Positions 43,705 through 53,038 of a stretch of 64,000 nucleotides of DNA are shown here, piece after piece. Under the pieces are notes generated by a model that was not told the DNA's origin, made no database searches, and worked only from the letters and a program-made list of their open reading frames with translations. Source of the stretch: Jiangella muralis (GTDB lineage Bacteria; Actinomycetota; Actinomycetes; Jiangellales; Jiangellaceae); contig NZ_KQ434758.1 in the NCBI RefSeq assembly GCF_001270745.1, positions 1 through 64,000 of the forward strand, read 5' to 3'. Both the position numbers and the translations under genes were made by a program. How positions within the stretch are numbered: the stretch's first letter is position 1; the number at the start of each line of letters is the position of its first letter.

Positions 43705-44538
43705 TCAGCGTTCGCTGCTGAAGAACCGTAGCAACAGCGGGCCGACGGTCTGTGGGTCGACGACGTGATCCGGCCCCTCGAGGGTCTCCCGTTGAGCGTG
43801 GGGTAGTAGGTCTGCGAGCTCGTCGGCCGCGCGGTCGAAGAAGTCCGAGGGCAGGCCTGCCATGTAGGGGACCGTGATCGGTCCTCCGGTGGTGACCAGG
43901 ACCGGTTGGGTGACCGTTGCCAGTCGATCGGCCGGCAATTGGTAGCGGTTGAGGAAGACGCTGTCGTGGACCAGCGTGGGCGCGAGGGCGACCGAATCCG
44001 CCCAATGCGCCGTCTGCTTGCCTGCCGCTTTCCTGGCCGCGATGTTGTCGTCGGAGGCGCCGGTCACGCGCATGAACAGTTCGAGAACCTCCTCGTCTCG
44101 CCCGGCGTCGAAGGCGCGTCGGGTGTCCGCGATGTACTCCTCGAATCGAGGGCGTATGTCGTCCCCGACCACGTAGGGCACCTCCCACACGGCGATCGTG
44201 TCGATGGCTGACCCGGCCGCGGCGGCTTCCAGCGCCAGCGCGCCACCAGAGGACGCCCCGAACAGGTGTGCCGAGCCGCCCGCCTCCGCGATCAACGCAT
44301 CCAGGTCCTCGATCTCCCTTTCCACGGCGTAGGGCTCGGTGAAGCCGCTCGCGCCGCGTCCCCGACGGGCATAGTTGTAAACCGTGAAGTGCTCGGCGAG
44401 AGCAGGTACCAAGGGAGCGTTCTCGGCTCCGTCGTCCAGTCCGCCGCCTACCAGGACGACAGCCGGGCCGGTTCCCTTCCGGTCGTAGGCGATGGCGGTG
44501 CCATCGTTTGATGTCACGCGAAAGGCCATCTCGTTCAT
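43705..44538 (-). CDS. Alpha/beta-hydrolase
   Basis: The product is 277 residues starting at ATG 44538, after GGAG. The fold is shown by GPAVVLVGGGLDDGAENAPL, YNYARRGRGASG, the nucleophile elbow FGASSGG and a late EGPDHVVDP with the candidate catalytic His. It is likely a serine esterase or hydrolase with an unknown substrate. It is last in a minus-strand run PadR-ATPase-permease-DoxX-hydrolase, 27 bases after DoxX. Confidence 0.85.
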   Translation of the reverse strand: MNEMAFRVTSNDGTAIAYDRKGTGPAVVLVGGGLDDGAENAPLVPALAEHFTVYNYARRGRGASGFTEPYAVEREIEDLDALIAEAGGSAHLFGASSGGALALEAAAAGSAIDTIAVWEVPYVVGDDIRPRFEEYIADTRRAFDAGRDEEVLELFMRVTGASDDNIAARKAAGKQTAHWADSVALAPTLVHDSVFLNRYQLPADRLATVTQPVLVTTGGPITVPYMAGLPSDFFDRAADELADLLPHAQRETLEGPDHVVDPQTVGPLLLRFFSSER

Positions 44539-44565
44539 CTCACATCTCCGTTCGAGAGGTTTGTC

Positions 44566-44988
44566 TCAGCGCCTGGGCAGCGTGCCGACGACGGCCTCGG
44601 TGCGCGACCAACGCGCCCTTGCGATCACGGCCGCCACGACGAGACAGGCGAGCGGCAGCCAAGGGCTCTGCTCGAGCACGAACTGATCGGTGATGACAGC
44701 ACCGGTCAGCAATGCCGCCAACCCGAGACTGGCCAGGCCCGCCAGAGCCGGGATCAGAAGTCCAACCCCTCCCGCGACCTCCAGCGCTCCGACCAGGTAC
44801 CGGAGCCACTGGCCAGCCCCGATGTCGGCGAACATGTCCACCATGACCGGGTCGCCGGCGAGCTTCGAGATTCCGCCGCCGGCGATTATCGCCGCCAGGA
44901 CGACTTGCAGAATCCAGACGCCGATGCTGCTCGCCCGCCCGGGCGTGTGCGCAACGGTTTCCGAGTTGTTCTTGGGGATGGTGCTCAT
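44566..44988 (-). CDS. DoxX-family membrane protein
   Basis: The product is 140 residues from ATG 44988, with AAGGAGAG upstream. It has four membrane helices: GVWILQVVLAAIIAGGGISK with the conserved Gly-Lys at its end, WLRYLVGALEVAGGVGLLIP, LGLAALLTGAVITDQF and LPLACLVVAAVIA. DoxX proteins are small membrane proteins linked to redox or thiol stress in some species. Here it is co-directional with the ABC exporter genes. Confidence 0.85.
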   Translation of the reverse strand: MSTIPKNNSETVAHTPGRASSIGVWILQVVLAAIIAGGGISKLAGDPVMVDMFADIGAGQWLRYLVGALEVAGGVGLLIPALAGLASLGLAALLTGAVITDQFVLEQSPWLPLACLVVAAVIARARWSRTEAVVGTLPRR

Positions 44989-45091
44989 GCGTCTCTCCTT
45001 GTCGTGTCCGGGCCTGGTACCGGTGATGGAGTTGGCCGAGTGGGCCGGGTTGTCGGAGTTGATGTCGACCAAGTGCTCGCGGTAGCGGCAT

Positions 45092-45934
45092 CTACTTCTT
45101 GTTGCGGTAGAGGACCATGGCGATGGGACCGAACACCGCGACGAGAAGTACTGACGAGACGAGCACCCAGCCGATTTCCCCGGCGGGCACCGAGCCGTGC
45201 ATCAGGCCGCGTACCACGGTCGCCAGGTGGGTGATCGGGTTGACCTCGATGACCGCCTGCATCCACCCGGGCATCGTCTTCGGATCCACGAAGATGTTGC
45301 TCACGAACGTCAGCGGGAACATCACCATCATGCTGACCCCCGCCACCGAGTTCGGCGTGCGCAGGATCAGGCTGAGCATCGTCCACAGCCACAGGCAGAA
45401 CGAGAACACCAGCAGCAGCACCACCGAGAGCACCACCCCGACGGCGCCACCCTCCGGCCGGAACCCTAGGACCAGGCCGAGCGTGATCACGATCGCCGAC
45501 CCGATCGAGTAGCGCATCACATCGCCGAGCAGAGCGCCGACCAGCGGCGACGGTCGCCACACCGGAAGTGACCTGAACCTGTCGAACACCCCCTTCTGGA
45601 TGTCGGTGTTCAGCGTAATGCCAGTGTTCATGGTGATCATGACGTTCGCCTGCACCAGGATGCCGGGCAGCAGGAACTGCAGGTACTCCTGAGTCGACCC
45701 GGCGAGCGCGCCACCGAACAGGTAGGTGAACATCAGCGTGAACATGATCGGGAACATGGTCACGTCGACGAGCTGCTCCGGGACGTGTTTGATCTTCAGC
45801 AAAGCGCGCCAGCCGAATGTCAACGAGGTGAGCACCGGACCGGGGCGAGACGGCCGCTCGCCGGCCAACAGCACACTGCGCAGCGCGTCCTTGGTGACCG
45901 GCGCCGACGCCTGCTCCGCGGACATGGCATTCAT
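45092..45934 (-). CDS. ABC-2 type exporter permease (DrrB-like)
   Basis: The 280-residue product has six membrane helices of the ABC-2 type, with [20 protein letters not shown] at the start, [20 protein letters not shown] in the cytoplasmic loop and [16 protein letters not shown] near the end, as in the daunorubicin-resistance DrrB group. The start overlaps the ATPase stop (ATGA). With the ATPase it should form an exporter for a hydrophobic compound. Confidence 0.9.
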   Translation of the reverse strand: MNAMSAEQASAPVTKDALRSVLLAGERPSRPGPVLTSLTFGWRALLKIKHVPEQLVDVTMFPIMFTLMFTYLFGGALAGSTQEYLQFLLPGILVQANVMITMNTGITLNTDIQKGVFDRFRSLPVWRPSPLVGALLGDVMRYSIGSAIVITLGLVLGFRPEGGAVGVVLSVVLLLVFSFCLWLWTMLSLILRTPNSVAGVSMMVMFPLTFVSNIFVDPKTMPGWMQAVIEVNPITHLATVVRGLMHGSVPAGEIGWVLVSSVLLVAVFGPIAMVLYRNKK

Positions 45935-46896
45935 GCGGCATCCTCCTCGGGTGTCTCCTCGGCGGCGTGTCCGGTCAGGGCGAGGAACACCTCGTCCAGG
46001 CTCGGCTGACCGAGCGCGAACTCGGTGACGTCGATGCCGCTGCGGGACAGCTCGGCCAGGGAACGGGCGACCCGCTCGGGGTCGGAGATGCGCGCGGACA
46101 GCGCGGCCGGGTCGGCGGACGGCTCGACCTGCACCTCGAGGACGCCGGCGAGGACCCGCTCTGCCTCGGCCCGCTGCTCGGGCGCACGTAGCCGTACGTG
46201 CAGCGAGCCGGCGCCGACCGATGCCTTGAGCTGGCCGCTCGAGCCCTCGGCGACCACCTTCCCGTGGTCGATCACCGTTATCCGGTCGGCCAGCTGGTCG
46301 GCCTCGTCGAGGTACTGCGTGGTCAGCAACACGGTGGTGCCCTCGGCGACCATGCCCCTGACGATCTCCCAGACCTGGTTCCTGCTGCGCGGGTCGAGCC
46401 CGGTCGTGGGCTCGTCGAGGAAGATCAGTTCGGGGGTGACGACCAGGCTCGCCGCGATGTCGATGCGCCGGCGCATCCCGCCGGAGTACTTCTTCACCTG
46501 CCGGTCAGCCGCCTCGGCAAGACCGAACGCGTCGAGCAGGTCGGCCGCCCGCTCCCTGCCTCGGCGGCGTGAGTAGCCGAGCAGCCTGGCGAGCAGCAAC
46601 AGGTTCTCCACCCCGGTGAGGTCCTCGTCGACCGACGCGAACTGCCCGGTAAGGCCCACCCTGCTCCGCACCGCCCGGGCGTCACGCACGACGTCGTAGC
46701 CGAGCACTTGCGCCTCTCCGGCGTCGGGGCGCAGGAGCGTGGCCAGCATGCGGATCGCGGTGGTCTTGCCCGCCCCGTTCGGACCGAGCACGCCGTACAC
46801 GCCCCCGGCGCTCACGGCCAGATCCACACCGGCGACCGCGTGGGTCTTGCCGAAGCTCTTCTTCAACCCTCTCGTCTCGATCGCGAGCTTTCCCAT
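45931..46896 (-). CDS. ABC exporter ATPase (DrrA-like)
   Basis: The product is 321 residues from ATG 46896, after AAGGAA; the upstream in-frame start at 46947 would run into the operator. Walker A GPNGAGKT (38-45), signature SGGM (138-141), Walker B LIFLDEP (157-163), and the C-terminal extension typical of daunorubicin-resistance ATPases are present. It powers the DrrB-like permease. A TAGTCAA palindrome lies just upstream, so PadR control is likely. Confidence 0.92.
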   Translation of the reverse strand: MGKLAIETRGLKKSFGKTHAVAGVDLAVSAGGVYGVLGPNGAGKTTAIRMLATLLRPDAGEAQVLGYDVVRDARAVRSRVGLTGQFASVDEDLTGVENLLLLARLLGYSRRRGRERAADLLDAFGLAEAADRQVKKYSGGMRRRIDIAASLVVTPELIFLDEPTTGLDPRSRNQVWEIVRGMVAEGTTVLLTTQYLDEADQLADRITVIDHGKVVAEGSSGQLKASVGAGSLHVRLRAPEQRAEAERVLAGVLEVQVEPSADPAALSARISDPERVARSLAELSRSGIDVTEFALGQPSLDEVFLALTGHAAEETPEEDAA

Positions 46897-46940
46897 GGGT
46901 TCGATTCCTTCTCTCGGTGTTGCGAACGGATTGGTTGAGC

Positions 46941-46956
46941 TAGTCAAGTTTGACTA
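46941..46956. promoter_or_regulatory. PadR-type operator, site 1
   Basis: TAGTCAAGTTTGACTA is a perfect palindrome (7-bp arms, 2-bp centre) 45 bases upstream of the ATPase start and directly downstream of the PadR gene. Confidence 0.75.
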
Positions 46957-46986
46957 CTTGGCCAGAGTGCACGAGGAGGAAACGTC

Positions 46987-47002
46987 TAGTCAAGGTTGAT
47001 TA
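46987..47002. promoter_or_regulatory. PadR-type operator, site 2
   Basis: TAGTCAAGGTTGATTA repeats site 1 with one mismatch in the right arm. It overlaps the last codon and stop of the PadR gene. Centres of the two sites are 46 bases apart, about four helical turns. Confidence 0.65.
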
Positions 47003-47593
47003 GAAGCGCATCTTGAGGGGATCGTGGACCGTTCGCCACGAACCCGGATCATCGGCCATGGTGTAGGCGCCCTCAGACAGTCGTTTGCTCAGGCTCTTCG
47101 CCCACTCCAGTTCGGTGCGTGCGTGTCCCGCCCACAGTTCGGCCTGATCGCGGACGTGTTCGGGAATGTCGGGGTTCGGGTTCTCCCACCCCTTGGCCTG
47201 CCCTACGAGCTCCGCTTCCAGGCGCGCGACCCGCTCGTTAACGTGCGCGATGGCATCTGTCCTGGTCAGCATGGGCAACATGGCGATGGACGCGTCGAGC
47301 ATGGTGGGGTCATGGGTGCGCCGCAGACCGTCGCGGACCAGTTCGACTATCTCGTCACGTCCCCGAGCTGTCGCGCGGTACAAAACGCGCTCCGGCCCGG
47401 AGTTGCCCGGCTCGGCGTGTTCGGTGAGGAGGCCATCAGCCGCCGCCTTCTTCAGCGCGTGATAAATCGAGCCGGGCTTGATCTTGGCCCAAATCTCCGC
47501 ACCCCAGCTCTGCAGTTCGGACCGCACCTGGTAGCCATGCGCGCCGCCGGAGAGGTGCACGATACCGAGTACCAGGAGCTTCGTCGCCGACAT
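47000..47593 (-). CDS. PadR-family transcriptional regulator
   Basis: The product is 197 residues from ATG 47593. The N-terminal winged helix (KLLVLGIVHLSGGAHGYQVR, GSIYHALKKAAADGLLTEHA) is the PadR type, followed by the C-terminal helical dimer domain (ERVARLEAELVGQAKGWENP). It lies upstream of a DrrAB exporter with two matching palindromes between, so it probably represses that operon until a toxic ligand binds. Confidence 0.9.
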   Translation of the reverse strand: MSATKLLVLGIVHLSGGAHGYQVRSELQSWGAEIWAKIKPGSIYHALKKAAADGLLTEHAEPGNSGPERVLYRATARGRDEIVELVRDGLRRTHDPTMLDASIAMLPMLTRTDAIAHVNERVARLEAELVGQAKGWENPNPDIPEHVRDQAELWAGHARTELEWAKSLSKRLSEGAYTMADDPGSWRTVHDPLKMRF

Positions 47594-47980
47594 ACGCCCA
47601 CCTCCGCTCAATCTGCTCGGACTCGCTCCGCTTGCGCGCCCGCCAGGGTGGTGTCAACTCCCACCAACACTAGGGTGCCCTCCTGGTCCGGGTGGTGTCA
47701 GCACTGACCTACAAACGGTGCTGGTGGAGACCTCCAAAGCCACAACGGTGCTCCGCTGGCGGCCGACTGCACTCACAACTCCTCCGGTTAGCCCGCCATG
47801 AAAGCGGCAGGCTAACGAGTCGAGGAACAAGATCGGCCCTACCCCCCGAGAAGGGCGGCCGACAAGCCAAAGTCGCTCTGGTCGGCGCCCCGGCCGCACG
47901 CGAATTCTGCTGCCTCAAAGAACGCCCCAACGCAGGTGGGCTCGTGCGAGGTGTCGGCGTCGTGCGAGAGGATTCTGCGT
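47594..47980. other. Intergenic region before the nuclease-STAND gene
   Basis: No gene is supported. Short repeats such as GGTGGTGTCA (near 47650 and 47690) and AACGGTGCT (near 47713 and 47743) are visible. The divergent promoters of the PadR gene and the defence-like operon should be here. Confidence 0.4.
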
Positions 47981-50644
47981 GTGAGTGGCGTCGACACCGT
48001 CAGGGGCATCAACTACCAGCACTGTCATGCCCTGCTCGTCGCGCTCGATGTTGCGGCCGACCCGACCCCGGTGGGGATCCGGGTCGAGGGCACCGAGGAC
48101 GTCCTGGACCTTGAGGTGCTCGGTCCCAGTCCTTTGGGTGGTTCGCCCGTAGTCGTGCGCGGAGCTCAGATGAAGTCCCGCGTCGCGCCCTACACGTGGG
48201 CGAAGGGCGAGCTGCTGAAGATCTTTCGACGTTGGGCTGATCTCACGGCCAGCAGTAACGCTGCGTTCGACTTCTTGACCGACGGCGAGCTGGCCGCTTC
48301 CGGTCACGTCGTCGTCGCCGCTTTGGATGCTGCTCGCCGCGGCGACCTTGGACTGATCGCCGGATTGCTCGGCGTCGCCGACACCGACCCGATGTGCAAG
48401 ATCGCGGCCCGTGTACGCGTCGTCTCAGAACCCGGTTCTGTCGAAGCGCTGCTGCTCTCAGCCGAGGTCGAGGTCAGGGCTCGGTTGAGCATCGGGTCGC
48501 GGCACCCGGACGCCGAGAAGGAGTCCGTCGACCGGGTCAACGAACTGTTCCGGCTGATCTCCACCCGGTCAGGGATGAGCGACCCGGACGACCGGTTCAT
48601 CAGCCGTGAAGAGATCGTTGCGGTCCTCGGCGCGGCGAGTCACCTGCCCGCCACCGACCGTTGGGAGAGCGCCCTGGGTGGCGAGTACCAGGCCGCTGCT
48701 GCCGCTCTTGACGTCAGTGACGAAGTCACCCCGACGCTTCGAGCCGGTTGGCAGAGCGAGGAGCTGCGCATCGAGGACCTCGACGGCATGTCCACGCCGC
48801 TCGTGCTTGCAGGCCGGACCGGATCCGGGAAGTCGACGTTGTCGCGCCTGTGGCGCCACAACGCCGCAGCCGGCGGCCGATCAGTAGTCGTGTGTCACGT
48901 GGAGGCGTACATCGCCGGCCGGCTCGATCGTCTCGTCGCGGACGCTGTCGGTGACTTGGTCGGGCGTGACCTGCCCCGAGTCGTGGGGCGACAGACGTTG
49001 GCCGACGCCAGCACGACCCTGGTTCTCGACGGCGTCTCCGAGGTGCCGCCGCACCTGCGTGGTGTGCTCGCTGAGGAGCTGCGGACCCACCTGGCCGGCG
49101 GCCACGGTGCCCGGGTCGTGCTGGTCGGTCGCGACGAGACCGTGTGCGCGAGCGTGTACCCGACCTCGGTCGCCGCCGGCCGGCTGTTCCCGCAAGCGTT
49201 CGGTCGCGAACAGCGCACCGAGCTGACCGCAAAGGCCCTCTGCCGAACCGCCGAAACGGAAGCAACACCGGCCCCCGACGCTGCCGCCACGCCAGCACAG
49301 CCCGGCGAGCACAGTGCGCCCGATGGGCCGGGTGAGGTGCCGGCGGATGAGTTCGACCGCGAGTGCGCCACCGCGTTGGCCCAGGTCGAGCACGCGCTCG
49401 GCGACGCGGCGGGGAATCCTATGCTGCTGCGGTTGGCGTTGGACCTCGTGGCAGACGGGGTGCCGTTCACCGACAGGGCATCGGTCTACGGGGGCAGTGT
49501 CGAGCGGATGGCCGCCCGAACGAATGCCGGTGACGTTCGGATCGCTTCGGCGATGCTGGGCGTGGTTTTCGCGAGGCTTCTCGACCAGGGCAAGCGGTAC
49601 GCGAACCCATTGGAGTGGGAGCGACTGTTCAGCGAGGCTGCCGCCCTACTCCAGGAGCACGGCATCGCAACCGAGGTCGCGCAGATCCGTGAAGCGGTCG
49701 CGCGCAGCGGCCTGGTCAACGCGATTGTGACCGGTATCGGGACGACGACGCTGAAGGGTCCGGTCCACGACTCGTTCGCGGACTACTTCGCCGCACGTGC
49801 CCACGCAGACGGCCTGGTGAAGCTTCCGGCCGCGCTGGTCGAGAACGACGAGAACCGGGTCCTGCTCTCGGCACAGATGCTGATGCTCACTGACGCCGAG
49901 GTTCTGGCGGTCGCCGAGCACCTTCCGTTCACGCTGGTCCGGTTGAGCGAGTCCGACCACAACACGATCACCGACGACACCCCTGAGTTCTTGGCGAGGA
50001 TCCTCAATGATGTGCTTCCGGACTCGGCAGCCGTGGGGGTGACCATGTGGCGGCGTCAGGACGGCACCCCGCTCGCCCAGGTCGGCACCGGCACCAGTAG
50101 TTGGGTCGACCCCGAGGACGCACCGGACCTGTTCGCCGGCGCGACCGTCGTAGCCGAACCGGGAGACGGTCCCGTCGCTGTCGCAACCCGGTTGTGGCGA
50201 CTGGTGCTGAACCAGCGGCTCCGTCGCAGCAGCGACCTGCGGCCCCGCACGCCGCGGTCAAGGCAGGAAGCGTGCGATCAGCTGACGGCGCACACGGACA
50301 AGGTGGTCGCCGCGGCCGACTTCATCCTCGCCGAGGTCGCATCCCCGGTCGCCGCCGAACGGCTGGCCCAGACCATCGGCCCGTTGGGAATGACCGGCGT
50401 CGTCTACGAACGCGAACGGCGAGAATTCGGGCCTGACGGGTGGCCGATCAGGTTCCGACACACACCGGACACGCACCTCGTGCCCTCACCGGACGACTCC
50501 CCCGCACCCGACCGGACCCACGAAGAGGGCGACTTCACGGCGTGGGGAGACGTCGAGTCGCGAGTCTCCACGTCGCCCGAACGCGCGGCCGCGAAGGAGG
50601 TCCGTAGCGCGATCGTGAAGCTGACCCGCAACCACTGGCTATGA
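47981..50644 (+). CDS. Nuclease-STAND NTPase fusion, candidate anti-phage effector
   Basis: The product is 887 residues from GTG 47981, with GAGAGG 8 bases before; a longer GTG start exists at 47936. The N-terminal domain (about 1-210) begins SGVDTVRGINYQHCHALLVA and has Glu36, Asp40 and the pair Gln63-Met-Lys65 (RVEGTEDVLD ... GAQMKSR), as in the Cap4/DUF4297 PD-(D/E)XK-type DNA endonucleases. The middle is a STAND NTPase: Walker A GRTGSGKST (278-286), Walker B TTLVLDGVSE (345-354), then HDSFADYFAA, which is common after NACHT-type winged helices. The C-terminal 250 residues would be the sensor. Relatives cut DNA after recognising phage proteins. The partner gene follows 31 bases later. Confidence 0.75.
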   Translation: MSGVDTVRGINYQHCHALLVALDVAADPTPVGIRVEGTEDVLDLEVLGPSPLGGSPVVVRGAQMKSRVAPYTWAKGELLKIFRRWADLTASSNAAFDFLTDGELAASGHVVVAALDAARRGDLGLIAGLLGVADTDPMCKIAARVRVVSEPGSVEALLLSAEVEVRARLSIGSRHPDAEKESVDRVNELFRLISTRSGMSDPDDRFISREEIVAVLGAASHLPATDRWESALGGEYQAAAAALDVSDEVTPTLRAGWQSEELRIEDLDGMSTPLVLAGRTGSGKSTLSRLWRHNAAAGGRSVVVCHVEAYIAGRLDRLVADAVGDLVGRDLPRVVGRQTLADASTTLVLDGVSEVPPHLRGVLAEELRTHLAGGHGARVVLVGRDETVCASVYPTSVAAGRLFPQAFGREQRTELTAKALCRTAETEATPAPDAAATPAQPGEHSAPDGPGEVPADEFDRECATALAQVEHALGDAAGNPMLLRLALDLVADGVPFTDRASVYGGSVERMAARTNAGDVRIASAMLGVVFARLLDQGKRYANPLEWERLFSEAAALLQEHGIATEVAQIREAVARSGLVNAIVTGIGTTTLKGPVHDSFADYFAARAHADGLVKLPAALVENDENRVLLSAQMLMLTDAEVLAVAEHLPFTLVRLSESDHNTITDDTPEFLARILNDVLPDSAAVGVTMWRRQDGTPLAQVGTGTSSWVDPEDAPDLFAGATVVAEPGDGPVAVATRLWRLVLNQRLRRSSDLRPRTPRSRQEACDQLTAHTDKVVAAADFILAEVASPVAAERLAQTIGPLGMTGVVYERERREFGPDGWPIRFRHTPDTHLVPSPDDSPAPDRTHEEGDFTAWGDVESRVSTSPERAAAKEVRSAIVKLTRNHWL

Positions 50645-50675
50645 CCCGGCCACCAACTTTCTGGAGAGAACCAGC

Positions 50676-51827
50676 ATGAGCTTGGAGCACTCGACGTCAC
50701 CGGACCTATGGAAGGCCGTGTGGCGACTGGCCGACGCGTGGTCAGAGACGCCGCTGGTGAAGGACTTTGCCGCCACCATGCCCCGCACCCAGGGATTGGA
50801 GAACCGTGGCGACAGAGCGACCGGCGTCCCTGCGCTCCTTCAACATCTCGACCTGAGCGCCGGGATGATGATGGCGAAGCCCCTGATGTTCGGCAGCCGC
50901 GTGCCGGTGCTGCTCGACCAGCCGCTGATGAGCCAAGGGACTCCCGCGGTCGACCAGGGCGAGCTCGACGCGTGGTTGACGATGGCAAACCGGATCGAGG
51001 CGGCGCACCGGATGACGTTGGCGTGGCTCCGCTCTCGACTGGCCGGGTACCCGATCCTGCGCGCACCTCAACTTGCTCCTGGGACGCCGCTGACGACGTT
51101 CGAGATGACGATCCACCACACTTGGACCAAGGAGGAGCTCGCCGCGGGGCTGAATCAGAAACCGGCACCGCCAAACGTTCCCGATCTCCTTGGCGCTGAC
51201 GCTGGCGCGCCCCTAGAACTTGATGAGGCCGCCCGGGATCTGATGAGAACCCTCGAAGGGTCGCCAGCGTGGATCCGTTTCCACGACTCGCTGGACGGGT
51301 TGGACCAGGTTGGGAAGGTAGCGCTCCGGGAGGCGCGCCGCGAGCTCACCGAGCGGCTCTCCGAAGAGGCAGTAGACGATCACGAGGAACGTCTCGCGTT
51401 GCCGCGGGCCGAGTACCGCGGCCACACGACCGCCGAGGTCATCGACTCGTTGACCGGTTCGGCACGCGAGTACGCCGACGCGTTCAACGACGTCCACGAA
51501 CTCCTCACGCTGGTCGCCTGCGACATCTTCGGGGAGCTGACCCTATTCGGCGAACCGTGGCCGGTGCCGGTGCTGAACCTTGAGACACCCGAGCCCGGAC
51601 AGCCGATCGTCGCGTTCGAGGGCCAAGGTGCCGCCGGCTTTTTCCTCACCACCGGTCAGGTGCTGTGGCTTTCCAACGAGTCGGTGACCGACGCTGTCCG
51701 GATCGAGACGAAGTCGATGAAGTTCGACGTCGAAGGTTTGCGTGACCACTTCGAGGCACGCGTCCTCATCGGCACCGGTGAGGGGTGGCCGGTCTCGACG
51801 GTTCAGCTTCCGGACGCTGCTGAGTAA
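50676..51827 (+). CDS. Unknown protein paired with the nuclease-STAND gene
   Basis: The product is 383 residues from ATG 50676, after GGAGAG. It has no signal peptide or membrane segment. Long helical parts (LDAWLTMANRIEAAHRMTLA, ARRELTERLSEEAVDDHEER) alternate with a late beta-rich part (PVPVLNLETPEPGQPIVAFE, AGFFLTTGQVLWLSNESVTD). I do not recognise any family. The 31-base gap and shared direction imply co-transcription with the nuclease-STAND gene; it could be a sensor, regulator or second effector of that system. Confidence 0.6.
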   Translation: MSLEHSTSPDLWKAVWRLADAWSETPLVKDFAATMPRTQGLENRGDRATGVPALLQHLDLSAGMMMAKPLMFGSRVPVLLDQPLMSQGTPAVDQGELDAWLTMANRIEAAHRMTLAWLRSRLAGYPILRAPQLAPGTPLTTFEMTIHHTWTKEELAAGLNQKPAPPNVPDLLGADAGAPLELDEAARDLMRTLEGSPAWIRFHDSLDGLDQVGKVALREARRELTERLSEEAVDDHEERLALPRAEYRGHTTAEVIDSLTGSAREYADAFNDVHELLTLVACDIFGELTLFGEPWPVPVLNLETPEPGQPIVAFEGQGAAGFFLTTGQVLWLSNESVTDAVRIETKSMKFDVEGLRDHFEARVLIGTGEGWPVSTVQLPDAAE

Positions 51828-52161
51828 CCAACGTACAGCGAGTATCCGACCCGGCGCCGAACGGCATTTCCCTGCGAGGGGCTTCGGCGTACCAACCCTT
51901 TGGCAAGCTCGGCCGCTCAGAAGAGTCACAAAATGACGATGGTGCTCAACAGCAACGGTCCGGCCGCGCAACGCGCTGATCTGCACGCATGCAGTGTCTT
52001 GCTGAGTGCTCACGCGACTACAGAAGTTGCCGTGGCGACTGCGTCATTCCGCCGCGAAGGACACCGTGCGCAAGCACGTCGGGAGTGAGCGGCGGCTCCA
52101 CGAGGACGTGGGTGCGACATCGACCAACCGCCGGTCGACGACGAGGACCGAGCCACGGGGC
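51828..52161. other. Region without a supported gene
   Basis: There are only short frames of shadow-like composition between the unknown partner gene and a convergent lipoprotein gene. No clear hairpin was seen. Confidence 0.4.
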
Positions 52162-52542
52162 CTAGCGCTCCCACGGGAGTTCGCCGCCCATGATCTCCTC
52201 CACCTCGTCGTCCCACAGGTGGAAGTTCTGAGGGCAGTGGCGGGCGGTGATCGCCAGCGCCATGCCGAACGCCTGGAGCTCGTTGTCCGCTTCTTCTCCC
52301 AAAACCAGGACCACTGCCCGCTGCTCATCCTCGGACAGGCTCTCCATGTCGGAGCACAACGCCTTCCCAACATCGTCGAGCTGATCTGCCTCGAAGCCCG
52401 ACCATGCACCGACCCGTGTCAACTCGTAGTAGGTGCTGGCCTCGATGAGCGGTCCGTCGCCCGTCTGGTCCGGATCGTCGTCGGTCCCGCCGCAGCCGGC
52501 AAGTAGAAGCCAGCCGGTCATGACGCATGCGACCTGCCGCAT
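52162..52542 (-). CDS. Small lipoprotein of unknown function
   Basis: The 126-residue product starts with a signal peptide and lipobox (LLLAGC, Cys 17). The mature part is acidic and helical (GFEADQLDDVGKALCSDMES, ELQAFGMALAITARHCPQNF) with two Cys. It is a single gene on the minus strand between the candidate defence operon and the excisionase gene. Confidence 0.6.
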   Translation of the reverse strand: MRQVACVMTGWLLLAGCGGTDDDPDQTGDGPLIEASTYYELTRVGAWSGFEADQLDDVGKALCSDMESLSEDEQRAVVLVLGEEADNELQAFGMALAITARHCPQNFHLWDDEVEEIMGGELPWER

Positions 52543-52828
52543 GGTGCCCCCTTGGTTGGTGTCGTGATTCTGCGCGCAGGGCCGGACACTTCCCGGCTGA
52601 GGCGCCAGGTCGAGGCCGCAGGCCGTGACGAGCCCGGGACCGAGCGTCCAGTGAGGGGCGAGGCCAGATCGACGGGCGCGTCCCCGGAGGCGCCCGGGCG
52701 GGCCGACGGTCGCACTACCTGGTTCTCGTCCTCCAGCGTCGGCGCGCTCTCACCCCAGCACGCGCGGCCCACGCACCTACCTCTCGGACGCCCGGCGACT
52801 GTAGGTGCACAGAGAGGTATCGCCGACG

Positions 52829-53038
52829 ATGACACCAGACCGTGAAGGGCAGCGTCAGAGGGAGCATCTCAAGGTCGCTGACATCTGCTCAGAGCTCGGC
52901 ATCGCTAGGTCGACCTTCTACGACTGGCGGGCCAAGAAGACCGCTCCGCCGTGCATCAAGCTGCCCAACGGTGAGCTCCGCGTCCGCCGGAGCGATCTCG
53001 ATGCGTGGCTGAACTCGCGGCAGGAGCCGCAGCCTTGA
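52829..53038 (+). CDS. xis: Excisionase-like HTH protein
   Basis: The product is 69 residues from ATG 52829, with GAGAGG upstream. It contains a MerR/AlpA-type winged helix, LKVADICSELGIARSTFYDW, with PPCIKLPNGELRVRRSDLDA, as in recombination directionality factors of actinobacterial integrative elements. Its stop overlaps the TTG start of the integrase gene, which is the usual xis-int arrangement. Confidence 0.85.
   Translation: MTPDREGQRQREHLKVADICSELGIARSTFYDWRAKKTAPPCIKLPNGELRVRRSDLDAWLNSRQEPQP

Noticed and set aside
41296-47593. Antibiotic biosynthesis cluster suggested by SARP plus DrrAB
   Set aside because: No polyketide synthase, peptide synthetase, terpene or RiPP genes lie nearby; the regulators and exporter alone do not make a cluster.
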